This document shows positions 36,301 through 51,300 of a stretch of DNA of 64,000 nucleotides, piece by piece. Every line of letters begins with the position of its first letter. Position 1 is the first letter of the stretch. The stretch comes from Beaufortia kweichowensis (lineage: Eukaryota; Chordata; Actinopteri; Cypriniformes; Gastromyzontidae), in assembly GCA_019155185.1 (NCBI GenBank), contig CM032816.1, positions 6,922,510 to 6,986,509 on the forward strand, written 5' to 3'. The notes under the pieces were generated by a model that had not been told where the DNA came from, did no database searches, and saw nothing but the letters and a program-made list of their open reading frames with translations. A program made the translations under genes and the position numbers.

Positions 36301-39300
36301 CCTCAAGCTGCGTCGATCTGGATCGTAGTTCTCTGGAAGGAGCTGACCGAGAGATCTGTAGATGATCACCATGGCAACAGCGGGTGTGTCAGCAGGTTCC
36401 ACATGCCGTCGTTTCTTAATGGATGCTGCTGGATCAACCGCATCTGATTCATCCACACTGATGTTAAACTCAGCTGGATCAATCTGGACTGAGGTATCTG
36501 AGATAAATGCATAACAAGGTTTACTCATGGTTTAAACATTACACATTTGAATGAATATTACTAATACACTATTAGAAAATAAAAGTAAAAGTCTAGCTAT
36601 ATAAAGATTCCAACCTTTGTTCTTGTTTGGTATGGTGAGTGTATTTGGGAAGAGAACGGAGGTCTCCAGCTCTTTGGAGTATACCTCGCTAATCTCCTGA
36701 AAGCGAGGGATCTTGGCCTGGTCCACGGTGGAGTCCAGCAAATCTACCGCAACAACTTGAAAATAAAGAGAAGTGGTAAATCATTGGTGCAATCCAGGTG
36801 AGCAAAGTGAATTAGATCAGATGGAGGTTGAGATACTAACTTATGTTGTCAGTGATGATGGTGAAGGGTCTCAGATAGGTCTTCCTCAGATTCTGCACCA
36901 GGGTGTTGGCGTACTCCTCAAAGTGATGTAACAGGTGAGCTGTTCCCCCGTCAGACCTCTGAATCTTCACCCAGTGCTCCTTGTTAACCGGATCGAGAAT
37001 GGCACTTCCAGCCATGACAATGTTCTGTCATAACGACAAGCATAGCATTTATTCATTCTGGACCACAACCAATTGCAGTACTGTGGCTTCAAAAAGTGTG
37101 TGCAAAGCAATACGTGTCCATATCGTACCTTGTTGAAGTCAGAATCGTGTGTGGCGGTGAGCTCGAAACCCTGTTTGAGACTCTCGTGCTCCAATACGTT
37201 AGTCAGCAGATGGTAGGCGACCTTGACATCATTCCCAAAAAGACGGTCAGTATGGCCGGTAGCGGAGTGCAGCAGGCCTGCCAGGCTTCTTGATCGCTCT
37301 CCATCCATACGAGAACTATTTGCATGAAGATCTTCACTCTAAAATGGAAAAACCAAGAAGATCGTTTGAGATGTAAGCATTATGTGATGAATGGTTGGCA
37401 CCATTTCTTTATGATGTTCTGATACCAACCTCTTTCTTTAGCTTTGAGAAGCTGAGAGACGTGCAGTTGAAAAGCTCTGGTGGAAGCCAACCTTTATCAT
37501 CGCTACAATGACGGATTGCTGTGCCTGTCAAAAAAAACCATTAATCCATTAATTCTACATTTTTAGAAAATTTGTTTATAGTTGGTTAAACGTGTACATA
37601 GTCTTGACTTACCACTGGATTCTTTGGGGCAGTTTGTGGCTGCAGGACCACCAAACATGGTCCTGGGCCACCAGATACCGTCTTCAAAGGCTTTCGGACA
37701 GCCGTCATAAACCACTAGATAACAAAACATGAGAAAACAGTGTAGTTAGTGACACTAACAAGGTTTAATGATAAGACAAAAACTCCATACAGACATGAAA
37801 GCACTATGCTCATGAATAGATTATGTAAACAAGTGTTACACTTATATTTCATCATGCTGTGCATGCCTATGTAAGCGTCAATCAGAAACAGCTTTCATGT
37901 TTTGGATCTTATTTTTGAATTTTGTAGGTTTGTAAAAAAAATCAAACTTTAAAGCATCTGTCATTTAGTGCAAGTCCTCTCCTGGCCAATCAGTGTTTGG
38001 GTGATTGACATCACACATACCCACACATCCCCCAACCGTCACCTCTGCGAAGGGGTTGTCGCAGCGGTTGCATTGCCGGCCCACCACGCCCATCTTGCAG
38101 GCACACTGGCCCGTCATGGGGTCACACATCCGGGAATGAGCACCAAGATGGAAACAATCGCACGGGTAGCAAGTGTCACTGTTAGGAGGCCGGTAGTAAT
38201 TTTCCTAAAATGTTTGAGAGGAAGAAAATATTATCCAAGTTATCTGAAGAACATTAAAGTTGCTCCTTTCTATACAATAAAAGCGGACAGATATCAAGGA
38301 AAGCAACTTAGCTGGATAAGACATGAGGATGAGTAAAGAACTTTTTGACTACACTGTTTCTTTAACGACATCCAACAATCTCTGTATCAACAATGTAAAA
38401 TAAACACGCATCAACATAGATGTAGATAAAAACCACAATTTAGAAAAAGAAAGACAAACATTTATGCATTTAAAAAACACCATGTACTGTAATTAAACCT
38501 ATAAATGTCACAAGATCAAATCATGTGCATAGCCACTGTTGTAAAACTCCTAAAAGTTAATAGTTCCTTGATGTAAAACACCCCCCTCCATTACACTTCC
38601 TGTCTTGTGCATTATATTGAGAATGTGGAGCATGCGATCACTTGCAACTTACCTTGCAGCTACACTCTCCTGTGGTTTTATTGCAGTCCCTTTTGAAGCC
38701 TTTGCTGACATCGCAGTTACACGGCCCACACGTCGGGTATCCCCACCAGCCACGAGCACAGGGCTGCTCCAATCTGCGTGTGGAAAAAGAGAGAAGAAGA
38801 ATGTTTTTGTTATATGTAATATAAAAAACATTTAAGCGAATTGTAGTGAAATAATATTTTAATTGATTGTTTTGGACTAAAGACGTATTTAGAAGTACTT
38901 TACATATGTTGCTTTGAAATTGGGCATGCTGTAAAATCAAAGGAAAGAGTTCTGACTGCGAGGCAGAAACAAGTCCCTCTGCAACAGCAATATATCATTT
39001 CAAACCTGCTTTCATGCTTATACATTAAAAGAAACATTTTTATGGTAAATACATTTAAAATAATTTTTTTAATTGCCTTTTGTGTAGACTTCTAGTTATG
39101 CATGACATTTACGATTATATATTGCTGCAAAGACATAAGGAACTAAAAATAGGATCAGAAAAATGAATAAATCACAATAAGGAATAGGTAATGAAAGTGC
39201 AGCTTTTTATTGGATGAAACTACTCAATTACTTTATAAAAACTGTCGACATCAAAGACATAGTAAATTACAGCATCAGAATTAACAGATAATAATAAACG

Positions 39301-42300
39301 TACTGTAACAAACACTGCCAGCATTTGCCATTCACTTTAAGCAAAACCTTTAAGAAATGTAGAATTTCTTTGATTTTGTTGGCAGGACAGACCATCAAAC
39401 AGCAGAGCTGCTGTCAGTCGCGTGTTTCAGCATGTCCTAGAGCTTCCACCGAACGTCCACCCATTTATTCTTAATCCTCATCCATCACAAATCTAAACAT
39501 TTCAAAGCTAAAAGGGACTTTTTTTATGTTACAATCCTGAGACATTTATTTCTTGCCAGGAATTGAAGATTAAAGCCAAGATGCTGAAGTGTTGTGTGTG
39601 GTTGCCAGGTTTCTGAGTGTTTTAAGTGCATTGCTAGGAGGTTGCCAGGAGGTTGCTAAGTGGGCAAACAAACAAGTAAAGAAAGCAAAAAAAAGGCAAA
39701 ATGAAGCAAAAAGAAATACAGACACTCACTTGTGCTCACAGTATTGGCCATAGTAACTGTGTCCACACTGGCAGCGGTAGCCGTGTTTGGTGCCGGGTTT
39801 ACGCACGCATGTGGAAGTGTGCTCGCAGGGGTTCAGGAGACACGCATCTACACAATCTCTCCCAAAATAACCTGGTGCAGAAAGACAGACAATTTAGTTA
39901 ATTTAGTAAGTTTTGTAATAATGAAATGATTATTTTACACTGACGCTGTTACCTGGTTCACAGACACACTTGTGAGAGGACCACGTGTCCATGCAGCGGC
40001 TGTGTGTCGGACACAAGTTCGACTGACATGTATCCGGCACGTTACATCCATCTTTAACATGAACCCTTGTCGCCTGCCGCATATTGATGTTAGCCGTGTT
40101 GGTGGAGGTCTCACCCATTCGCACACCCTATGAATGAATGGTGGCAATTTATAATAAGGTTGTATTAGTTAATGCATTAGCTAACATGAACTAAGATGAA
40201 TCAATTTATTTAGCATTTAGCATTTACTAATACATTTTTAAAATATAAAATTATTTTTAAATAAAAAACGTTTAATACATGCTGAAAAACTATATTGTTC
40301 ATTGTTAGTTTATGTTATAGCTAATGCATTTACTAATGTTAACAAATACAAATTACTGGCAAAACAGACCCTTAAACAGTATAAATGAATGTTTGTGATT
40401 TACCTGCATGCAACCAGTAAATCCATTTTGCACAGTGCCATCTTTTTTAAGCAGTCCACCGATATACAGGTTCTTCAGTTTTAGTCCGGGCAATTCATTG
40501 CCAATCTCCACAGTCCTCTATACATCAATACAATAATCATAAGTGCACAGAGAAACAGAACTGTGGGGATTTGTATTGTTTAATTACAAGATTTATCATT
40601 TTTCTTTCTGTTATATTTTCTATTATAAGTCTTGAAAACGTTTTTAGATTTTATTGCTTTACCCCTTTACCCCGACTTTCAATCTTAAAATAAGAAAATC
40701 CATCATAAAAATATAAACCATTTTAATATTATTCAGAGATTCTTGGTGATCATACAGGTGATGTGGGAATATTTGGATGATATACCTGAAACATGCCATA
40801 GTCCAGTGACACAAAAGCTATGTATTTGATGTCCTTGCCATCTTTTCCGCTCTTGAGCTCTACGAGTATGTGATGCCACTCGCCGTCATCCACACGGACC
40901 TGTGAGAAATCCAGAAACGCCACCCGTTTGACCCCCAGGAACACCTGGAAACGCAAGTGTCTGTTGCTGACCTGCAAAACATGATACAGAAAACTTATAC
41001 AGGTGACGAAATGGGGACGGTCTCATTTTTCTGCTTTTTAAAGGAGACATATAATGGAAAACAGGATTTGCCTTGCTATTCAAAGAAAAATACACTATAT
41101 GGTCAATTGTATGCGTACATCCCCTTATAATTGAAAGGTTTGGCTAATACCCTTAATTCCAGTGAAAACAAACCCTATTGGTTTACATCAAGACCAGGTT
41201 ACGATACTCACCAAAAGATTAATTTTGGAGAACTCGCCAGCACTGGCCTGCAGAAGGATGCCCGAACTCTTCCGGGTACGAAACATAAGACTCATGTACC
41301 AGGGAATGGCAATGGTGATATCAGTCTCGCTCCACCAAACCAGGGCGTGTCCATCGAAATGCAGAGGGTGGGCATTACTGCAAACAGAAGGCCATCAGAC
41401 ATCAATAAATGGTTCCAGACATAGCAATCAACATAGTTTGGTGACATGCAGACAAAACAAAGATGTTTTATTAGGTGTTGTCTGTTAATTTTAACAAACA
41501 CGTTACCTAATGCTTTGACATACTCTCCTGTCCCGAAGCAGAACTAATCACTATCATTCATGTACTCAGGAATGTTTCCAAGTCATCCTCAGATTTCTAA
41601 AGGAGGAATGTCAAACTTTCCTACACTATTAACCTCAGGGGAAATATTTTACTTCTTTCTGTCAGGGCTGAACTTACAGAAAATTACAGCAGTAAAGTAT
41701 ATCGTAGACCCGACCGGCAATATTGCTTACATTAACGGTTGGGCTTTTCTCATCAGTTTTGCTTCACTAAATTACATAAAGTATTTTATTAAAGAAATAG
41801 CTGAAAATAAAAAACCTGCCCCATACAATAAAAGCAATCAATTTCATGAGTATATGAAAAACCAACTGAATACATACGAACAACACCACTCAGCCATGAC
41901 TTATTCCTCAAGTACCTTTTTTTTACAACGGTTATCACAAAATACAAATATTAAAACCTAAAAATATGTATCAATCCAACTTTCATGGACTAAAATCCAC
42001 CAAAAAAACACTTTTGACTATATAAACCCTAGTTAATTTCCATAGGGACAGAGAGATCTCTGCAATAGGTGTCTTAGTCAGTAGTATGAGTCAACATGCA
42101 CAGATTTAAGCTGTGAGGTGTGTGTGTCCATTAAGCGAGATCAAGTAATAAAATAAAAGAGTAGGATTATCTTACCATGTTCACAGTTTTTTCCTCCGTA
42201 GCCTAATGGACAGTTACAGGCGTGGGTGTTCCATTTATCCACACAAACCCCTCCATTCTGACAAACAATCTCACCACAAAAGTCATGTTTTGCTGCACAA

Positions 42301-45300
42301 CCTGAAAAGAAAGGAAATGCTTCTTTTGAATTTGAGGGTTTAGTCTGACATCTTCTTACAAAAAGAAATAAAATCTTTCACGGTCTAGTCCTATTAAAAA
42401 GACTATTCATAGCTGCATCCTTAAATTCGGCACAAAAACATTATACTGCAAGTGGGCATTAGAGTAAAAAAACATTTTCATCCTTTAACAGTTTCTTTTT
42501 TTATTTATTTTGAGATCTAAAAGTTAATAGTATATTAATTTTTTTCAAATAATATTTAATATATAATGACCCCTGTAATTAACTTATATACAGTTTTAAC
42601 CTGCTGAGGTTCCGTTGTTGGCGATGAAGCTGGCCATGTCTATAGGCTTGCTGTCAATGGTCAGGTGTCTAATGCAACCCACAAAGTCTCGGTTCTGTAC
42701 TGGGAAATCTTCAGGGAGGTTTGGCACGCCACCCAGGAGCAGGGGTCCGGTTAGATCCAGTGACCTTTATTTATACAATAAATATAAACAAAATTAAAAG
42801 ATCCAAAATACACAAGTTCAGACGATTCATGTGCATTACAACAAATGTTGGAAAGTATTGATTTAAGGTTAAGGTAATGTGTGTGCAAAACTTCAAGTGC
42901 CACTTTGTTTACATGTAAATGCAGAAGGACTTGTCGCATTGTTTTCGAAACAAAGACACAATTAGCCTACAATGGTCTCAGCTGTAGATAAGCCAAGAGT
43001 GTGTTTCCATTGTAGTGCCCATAAAACTGGTTTGACATGAGACAGAATCCAGATTGGCAGAGATTAGAGAGAAAGATTGGGCTAAGTGAAAGGGGAGTAG
43101 AGAAACACAGAGTAATCTCCTGTAATGATCAGCTATTCAACACCAGTCTGCAGTTAGCGTGCCTCTGTGCACTCACATTACCCGTCACACTCTCCCTTTC
43201 AGTACAAAATATTACACCCCGAGGACTCTGAATGACGGAAGGTTGTGTGAAAACAACATACATCTGATGTTGAAAGTCAAATGAAAAATTGGGGTTTTGT
43301 GGCAAACAGCCATTTTGATTTTTGTTCCTTCTTACTTCTTTTGTCCCGTTTGGGTGCCACGGGCAGCACAGGTGTAGTTCCCGATCTGTCCCCCAAAACG
43401 CAGAGCCATGGTCACGTCACAGTCGTCCACAGAAACCACAGCAACCTTTTCCTCAGACGGGCCGTGGGGGATGCCATAACGCCCGAGATTGGGCTGGCAT
43501 AAAACAAGAGGAAAAATCAACTTTCAACATATAAATAGTTTTTTAAATGATACACCAGAGCTTTAACAACAAAGACACACTTAAAAAAATGTATGACTGT
43601 CATTGTATAAGAAAATCAAATGTGCAAATTGAGTGGCATTTATTTTAAATCCAGACACACACACGTCACACTTTAAGTAAACATTTTGTTTAGATTTAAA
43701 AAATTATATAATTTCTGCTTTTCAAACATTTGCATTTTTATTGGTAATGTGATGAAACCTGTAGATGCTTGTGTTGGTTTTTTAAAGGTACTTACAAAGT
43801 AACATTACTTACTAAAATAAAGTTAATAAATGACCTGGCAACCAATTAGTCTAAAGAAAAAAATTACAAGAAAAATATTTTTAGGGTCCCTGTACCTCCA
43901 TACAAACACAATAGTTTTGCAAATCCTGTCTAATCCCAAAGTATATGGATCTAAACAACAATCCCTTTCACACCTTTGTGTAACTGATCATAATAAGCTT
44001 TGTTTGTCTGTAATCTCTCCCGAACAGCATGAGATCACCGTTTACCCCTCAGTGACATTTTGCCCGTCTTAGTTCATTTAATTGGATTAAGCCAATGAGA
44101 TGCTGGCGAAAAGAGACACCAAAAACAGAAAGAACCAAACCTTCAACCCTCCCCAGAAACACACTTTTCCCTGCAAGGTTTTTTTTCAATGATCAGCTCA
44201 TTAAAAGGTAATATTGAAGAAGGTTTTATGTGCTGAGCTTCTCTTTGATGTCGGCCCTGTGGTGATAAGAATGTCACAGTGACACAGCTGGTTGTGATGT
44301 GAATATCATCCATAATAAATTTACTTCATTAGGGCCCTCTGGTCACCATTCACATGTGAAACTAATGTAAATAAAACATTTGTTTCATTTTCATTAAAAG
44401 TAAAAGTATTTTTTCCCTTCCTAATCTCATTCTGGTGGGAAATGAGTCGTTTTTATTAGTCCTCAATGTTCTAAAATGTATTCAAAGCAGGTTTCTGCAC
44501 TTCACTGCACTTGCTAGTGTGCATTATTTATAGACCAATTGTATTTGTAAAAATGATTTTATTAAACACATTAACATTGTATAAAACATTATATATTCAT
44601 CACAATACTGCTATCAGACAGCATACCGTCACGTTCAAAATCTCTAAACGTATGTGAGAAATATATTTTACACAGATAAAAAGATTTTTATTTTTCTGTA
44701 ATCTGCAATGACAAGTTTTACATCTCTATCATGTATTGTACAATATAAACATCTATAACAACAAAAGGCAAACGTATGTCATGCAATTTATTTGATCGTG
44801 TATAGTATGTGTATTTTGGCAGCTGAGTAAGCAATGTTTTACCAATTTCTCTTAAACAGTGTGTAAATGTCAGTAAATCAAAGTGACGATTATTTCACAT
44901 TTGGTTTAACATTGTGGTCTTTTCTGAAGCCAAACAAGTTTAAATAGAGTAACATATTCATGGAGAAGGTGCCAGACGCCTCGGGATGTAGTTCCTGCTT
45001 TCATGAGAGGGATTGCATTATGAAACGCAATAGTTAGGAGTGTTTAGAGAAAATAACATTACACTTAATGTTAATGTATAAATTATTAAATATTAGTATG
45101 CTCTAAAATATAGTGTAAGAAATAGTAATATGAAAAAAAATTATAAAAATAATAATAGAAAATATATGAAAACCTTCCTTTATCAAAGCTGCAATCTGTA
45201 ACTTTTTTTGGTTAAAAAACAAAAATCTGAGCAAGTACATAAAACATCAGTATTCAAAAGTGCCTCCTTACCTCGACTTAAAACAGAAAGCTTAATGATT

Positions 45301-48300
45301 TTTAAGACGAGCTGTCTAGTCGGATTTTGGAAAAGTCACTTTGATAAACTAAAAGCCTTGAACATAAGTATTCCTGAACTCTAATGCAAATAAATAAAAT
45401 CATTTCAAAGCCAAAGCTGCTCGTGCAGTCACCTGGATTTACCGGTGGTGTTAAAATCCTGTTTGTGAAACCTTAGTAAACACAGGTGTCAACACAGACA
45501 GGAAAACAAAATACCATCCAAATATCACGTTTCTCCTTCTATTAAAGCCGGCTCGCGTCTCTATTACAACTTTCATCAGGCGTACGACAATCATTGTGAG
45601 AAAACATGACCAAAAGAAAACCGATTCAGGATCACAGCGTTGACGGCCCTTAAGGCCGAAACTGCAACTCGACCCTGTTCCACTGATAATAAAGATCCGC
45701 TTCCATCGTGACACCTTGATGATTTCGTGTTCCCTCTTTTGCCATCTCCGACAACAGAAATGAGCTCGCTGACAAGCTCAGGAACACAAATCCCCACAAC
45801 TGCTATTAACCTCCAACCTTGTAACTCATCAGCTTTTTGTCTCAAAGTACAAAACAATGGCTTGTGGATCCCCGTGCGTAAACACAAGTTTTTTCCTTTC
45901 CATATGGGTTAAAAAAGTCAGTCATCCATTTTCCTGTGCATTTTAAATAGGAAAAACCATGATGAAATTAAGTATTTTCATTCAGGTGTAATAGTTAATG
46001 TTTAAATGGACAGAATATCATCTAAATATCATGTTCCTACTATGTATTTTGCTATCTGTTACAATTTTCATTAGGGTGTACTCCTAAAAGTAAAAGACAA
46101 TATAAACTTTTAGCAGATATACATATTTAACATTTATAGTCCATAGCAGATCTACAAGTAGATTTGATACCAACAAATGCCATGGATTTCACTATATTAA
46201 ATAAAAATTCAACACAAATCTGCAAATAGGTTATATCAGCTCCAGAAGGAACAAAACATCATGAAATAAAATCATATTCCACAGATTTAAAATAACAGGT
46301 TGGGGTGTTTTGTGTAGCTGAAAAAAACGTGTGCCATCTGGCGCGTTTAGAGACTCCAAACGCGTCATTGTAGCTCCAGATTAACTCACCAGGGGGTTTA
46401 CTATTGTCTCCATTTCCAATTGGACTATATTTGAACTTGGGGTCTTCATAAGGGGCAAAGGGGGAGATGATACTACAAACGCAACAGAGCCTCCACGACA
46501 TACGCTTAGACAATAGAGCAATCGATTTCAAATAGATGCTTTAGGGTCTGATCTTTCTTACGGTCAATATAGTAGCTGAAATAATGTTAGTTATAATAAA
46601 AAAATAAGATCAAAATTACATTCAGATATATTTGAGCACACAAACCTGCACAAAGATAAAGTTATTTTGTATATTTTGCATAGCTCTAACTGTGCAGCTT
46701 TTTAAAGCAAATCTTCTAATTCTGATGTTTCTAACAGACACTTCAAACCTTTTTTGGCCTTTTATCTGTTCTTTGCAACTTGGGTGGAAAAAAAATCAAA
46801 GAACTCTCACAAAGAAAAAGCCAGAGCATGATTGCTGTCATCCCTCAGGGATATACTTCTTTATATTTCTTTTTTAAGAGTCCTCAGAAAGATTATTTCC
46901 AAGCTTATAATGCTTTTGCTCTGACTGTACTCCAATAAATAAAGTTGTATGACTACAAGACAGAGGTAACAAGGGTTACCATACACTCTAAAAAGTTACT
47001 ATAAGGTAATCTGGAATTATAAATAGGGGTTGATAGACGATTAATGCATGAGAGTTATTTTGTGAGATACTCTTAAAGGGACAGCTCGCCTCAAATAATA
47101 AAAAATCTGTCATCATTCTGTCAACCTTTTGTTGTTCAAAACATGACTTTCAGAAGGAAAATACAGGTGTTTTTTTTTTTAATCAGTTCTGGCAGAATGT
47201 CCAAGCTGATATTTTTCCACACAATGAAAGTGAATGGTGACTTCGGCTGTCCCTGGTCTCCATCCACTTTTACTGTATAGAAAGGAGCAGCATACTACTA
47301 GAAACACCCTTTGTGTTTTGTGAGACAGAATCTTGGTTAACAGAAAAGACACAACTAGCTTTTGGCCATGAAACATGACACATGACATATTAAAACATGC
47401 ACCGAACTTCAGCAATGCAGGATTTCAGCAACTGAAATCTGAGGGTCTGAAAAGTGGAGATGATAATAGAAATAGAAATACAAGCTGCTTCTTTTACGAG
47501 AACCTCTGTGAACTTTGATACAGATAGAGACGCCGCTGATATCATGTGACGTCTTTCAGAAAATATGGAGAGACACAGAAATCATGAAGTAACATGGATG
47601 TGTGCATATCTGCCTTTGTTTAGTAAACAACCAATAATTTGACTACAATTAAGAAACTAATTAAGTTACATTACATTACATTATGTGTGCGATATGATTG
47701 TCTTACCTTGTTGTAGTAATGTAGATGAACTGTATGCCACTGGCCATCACTAACTCCACCAGCTACAAACGGAGTCACTGTGGTTTTAGATTCTCCTGAG
47801 GAGCAAAAAAACAAACCTTGTCATCTCAAAATAAAACTTTATTTAGTGAAGCCTGCTAGTCTAATTATGAAAAATGTACCTAAAGGTGAAGTATGTAACT
47901 TTTGTTTTCTTTGTGTTTAACCTGCATACGTCAATTCACGTTGGTATGGTCATCCCACATAACAAATTCCAAACCAAACACACAAGGAGGATTTTAATAT
48001 GCGTGGCATTTTTCTAGTCCAGTGGTCACAGTAAGTAAATCATTACACTGATAATGACATGTCCGGACCTCCCATGACTTCCCAGCATGCACTGTAAAAT
48101 ATCTTACTTGTTTATATCTCTCTCGGACTTAATTATTTTAAGTGATCTGGGATAGTTGACCTTTGACCTCTAGGGGTTCATCATTTACCAGAATCACAAA
48201 AAGCCATTGTAGGAAATGCCTTTCACTGTCTTTATTCTCAGCTAAAGTAACATGGATCTGCTCATACTGAGAAACTCTGGGGATAAATTCCACATCTATT

Positions 48301-51263
48301 TCCTTTGGAAAAAATCCTGACATGTTAAAACCACAGTAGGCGGCATTTTATGTGCCCTGACTAGACAGCAACTCTTGTTGAAGTGTGAGGTTTGGCAAAA
48401 CAAAGGAACAGGTAGACAGAGGAAGTGTGTTTTAATGCTCTTTGACCACCTGCTTCCTGAATGCACACGTACTGTACTGTACACGCTAACGTTTAACATT
48501 TAATTACACCCGAAAGAGAGTGAATATTTAGCAGAATTGTACTGTAACTCAACTCAATAAAATTTATTAAACATGTTTCATGAGATCAAAGTCAAGTACT
48601 CACCAGCAGAGAAGATCAGCTGAATTTGCTCCTCCACAATTTCAACAGCAATGAAATCATGACGTTCATTAAACCTGCCGTTATACAGCAGCAATGCGTT
48701 TCTCTCCCTGGTAGCAAACCTACAAATTAAAAACAATTCTGTATCATATTTAATGCGCATAACATCTTGTTTAGTACAAAATGAAAATGTTCATGAGGAA
48801 AATTTGTATAATTGTGTCATTTTGTCAACCAATATTTAAGAAGCACTGAACACAGGTTTTTAATGTTTTTAAATGTTTTTGCACCAGTTTTATACTATTT
48901 GGAACTGTCACTGCACATTTTGAGCACACACATTAAAAAGCATTGAACTACAATCTTTTTTTATTTTAGATCTTTTAATTTCTTAAATCGTTTTTTATTT
49001 TAGGTATTTTTAAAATTAACATTAACAGGTTAATCTCACACACTGCATTTTTATTTAATTTTAAAATATAAATTTCTGATCCACCTGTCGACAGCAGAAA
49101 AGCGGTCCAGAAACATCTATAATTCTTGACAGTGTCATAACAGAAGATTTAAAAAGACAGGGAGTGGAGGAAAAGGAAACAAAGTGATAAAAGCTGCCAA
49201 GAGACACAGCTAGAGGTTATGACGTTGTGATCTACGGGGAAAACTGATATTCTGATGTTTGCCAACCTCTGGTATCGCGTTTGGCCCTGTGATGAGGGCA
49301 CCTGGGAGCTTCGTAGGGAAAGGTGTCAGATACCACATGGCAAAGGGGCAGGCAGACAGGAAATATGAACAAAGATGCCTCACCGCACGTGGCATCCTGT
49401 TTTCACGCTTTCCATGAAAGGAACTCGTATAGCTGGTATGCGATGCCATGTAATTTGCTACTCGTAACGCAAAGCCTATGGGAAAGTAATGAGCCGTGGT
49501 GGAGGCCAAACAGGTGTTTACCCTCAGACAATTTCACCATGGTTACCAAAATTTCTGCCAAATATTTATTCGGTGATGACTGACGGTCAGAGGGATGCAT
49601 TACTCACATAAAGGAGAGGGTGAAGTGAAACCTCTGTCTCAGGCCTTTGAAGGTAATAAAGGACTGGCCGGGGAAGCTGCGTGTGGTCATCTCGCAGTAC
49701 GGCTTCTCGTACTCGCCGTCGGGACACTGGCACAGAAACCCACCCACCAGCAGATCCACACATCTGCCTCCATTCTTACACACCCCCGGCACACAGCGTC
49801 CTGAGCGTGTGTTCACCTCACAGTGCTCTCCTGAAAAGACAATTAACAGCAGAGAAATTACAGCAATTACAGTAAAGTTGTCAATTAGCAATGACAATTT
49901 GTTCTTTAGTTTGTAAAAAGAAGCATAAATCATGTTTACAGTATGCACTTACTTAAAAGTCTGTGAGGCAATGGACTGCTCTGAAATGGACTGTTTTAAA
50001 TAGCCACAGGCAGCATCAGATAAAGAAGAGATAATGCATTTCTTTTTATTATAAAATTATATTTATTATAAAAAATTTAAATAAAATAGAAATAACTAAA
50101 AATAAATTAAATTAAAAATGAAAAAAATATAATTTAATAAAATAAAATATTTAATTATTATATAGTTACAATTTTTAACGGTTTAAAAAAATTATGAGCA
50201 CCATATTTCTATATAGATTAAAACAAATATCTCAAAAAATCTGCCCTACCCAACAGACTTTTAGTGAGTGAATTACTGTAATGGAAATAAGACAAATGTA
50301 TTTGAACAAATAAAAAAAATGCTACAAAGTAATGTTGCATAGTAAAATATGCAACATAACACAATAAAAACCTTTTTTTAAAGGATCTTATTATAAAACA
50401 AACTACAGAAAAAGTTCACAACAAAGTTATGAGATGTCTTTGAAGCCCTTGAAAACACAAAATATTAGATAATGAAATTCTTGCACATTCAACATTTTGA
50501 CTTGCTTGTTATTTAACGTTCATGGTATATGAAAAAATACCAAACTATTTACAATATTTCACATAGCATTTCATACTTTCATTGGCATATATTAATTTTT
50601 CCACAAAATTCAATTTCAGAAAATAATCTAAAACTTGTTTCCCCAATGCAACTAGTCTCAACCCAATCACTCGAGTGAGCTTAGTTTTAGTCCCAACAGT
50701 ACAACAGCCCACAATTCTGTTCAAATGAGTAAACTTTAGAGACCATTGAGCAGCGTGTCCTCCTCGTTTAGTGAGTCCAGGCCGGCCGCTGTGCTCACTG
50801 ACCCCGACTAGCCTTTGTTCATACTCTAAAGCAACAGAAGAACAATAAGGACGCCCTGGTGGTCTGTAAGACACCTGTTATGCTTCGCGGGGCTTGCAGG
50901 GGCACAAGAGATCTGTGGTTAACTGACGACAACTCGCTGTTAAAAAATGCCGTTAGCAAAGGTGACGTCATTCACATTGTTAAAAGATTATGTTTCCTTA
51001 AAGGTCCTGTGATTTTAGTCATATTTGCAATGATAAATGGGTAATTCTGAATTCTGTCATCGTGTTTTAGTCATTTGACGAAAATAAAATAAAAAAATAA
51101 ATAAACAAATAAATAAACAAATAAAAATTATGATGAAAATAATATATATATATATATATATTATTTTCATCATTATTTTTATTTGTTTATTTGTATATAA
51201 TAAATTATTATTACTTTTAATTTATTTGTTTATTTATTTTTTTATATTATTTTCATCAAATGA

Positions 51264-51300
<37 letters not shown>

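Noticed and set aside
41560..41961. 133-codon plus-strand open frame in celsr1 intron 8
   Set aside because: Composition is typical of AT-rich chance frames and there is no recognisable domain or neighbour exon.
46259..46531. 90-codon minus-strand open frame in celsr1 intron 5
   Set aside because: No resemblance to CELSR sequence, and exons 5 and 6 join in phase without it.
48138..48323. Exon-like minus-strand frame in celsr1 intron 4, preceded by 'tttttccaaag'
   Set aside because: Exons 4 and 5 join in phase and in agreement with human CELSR1 without it; no known domain.
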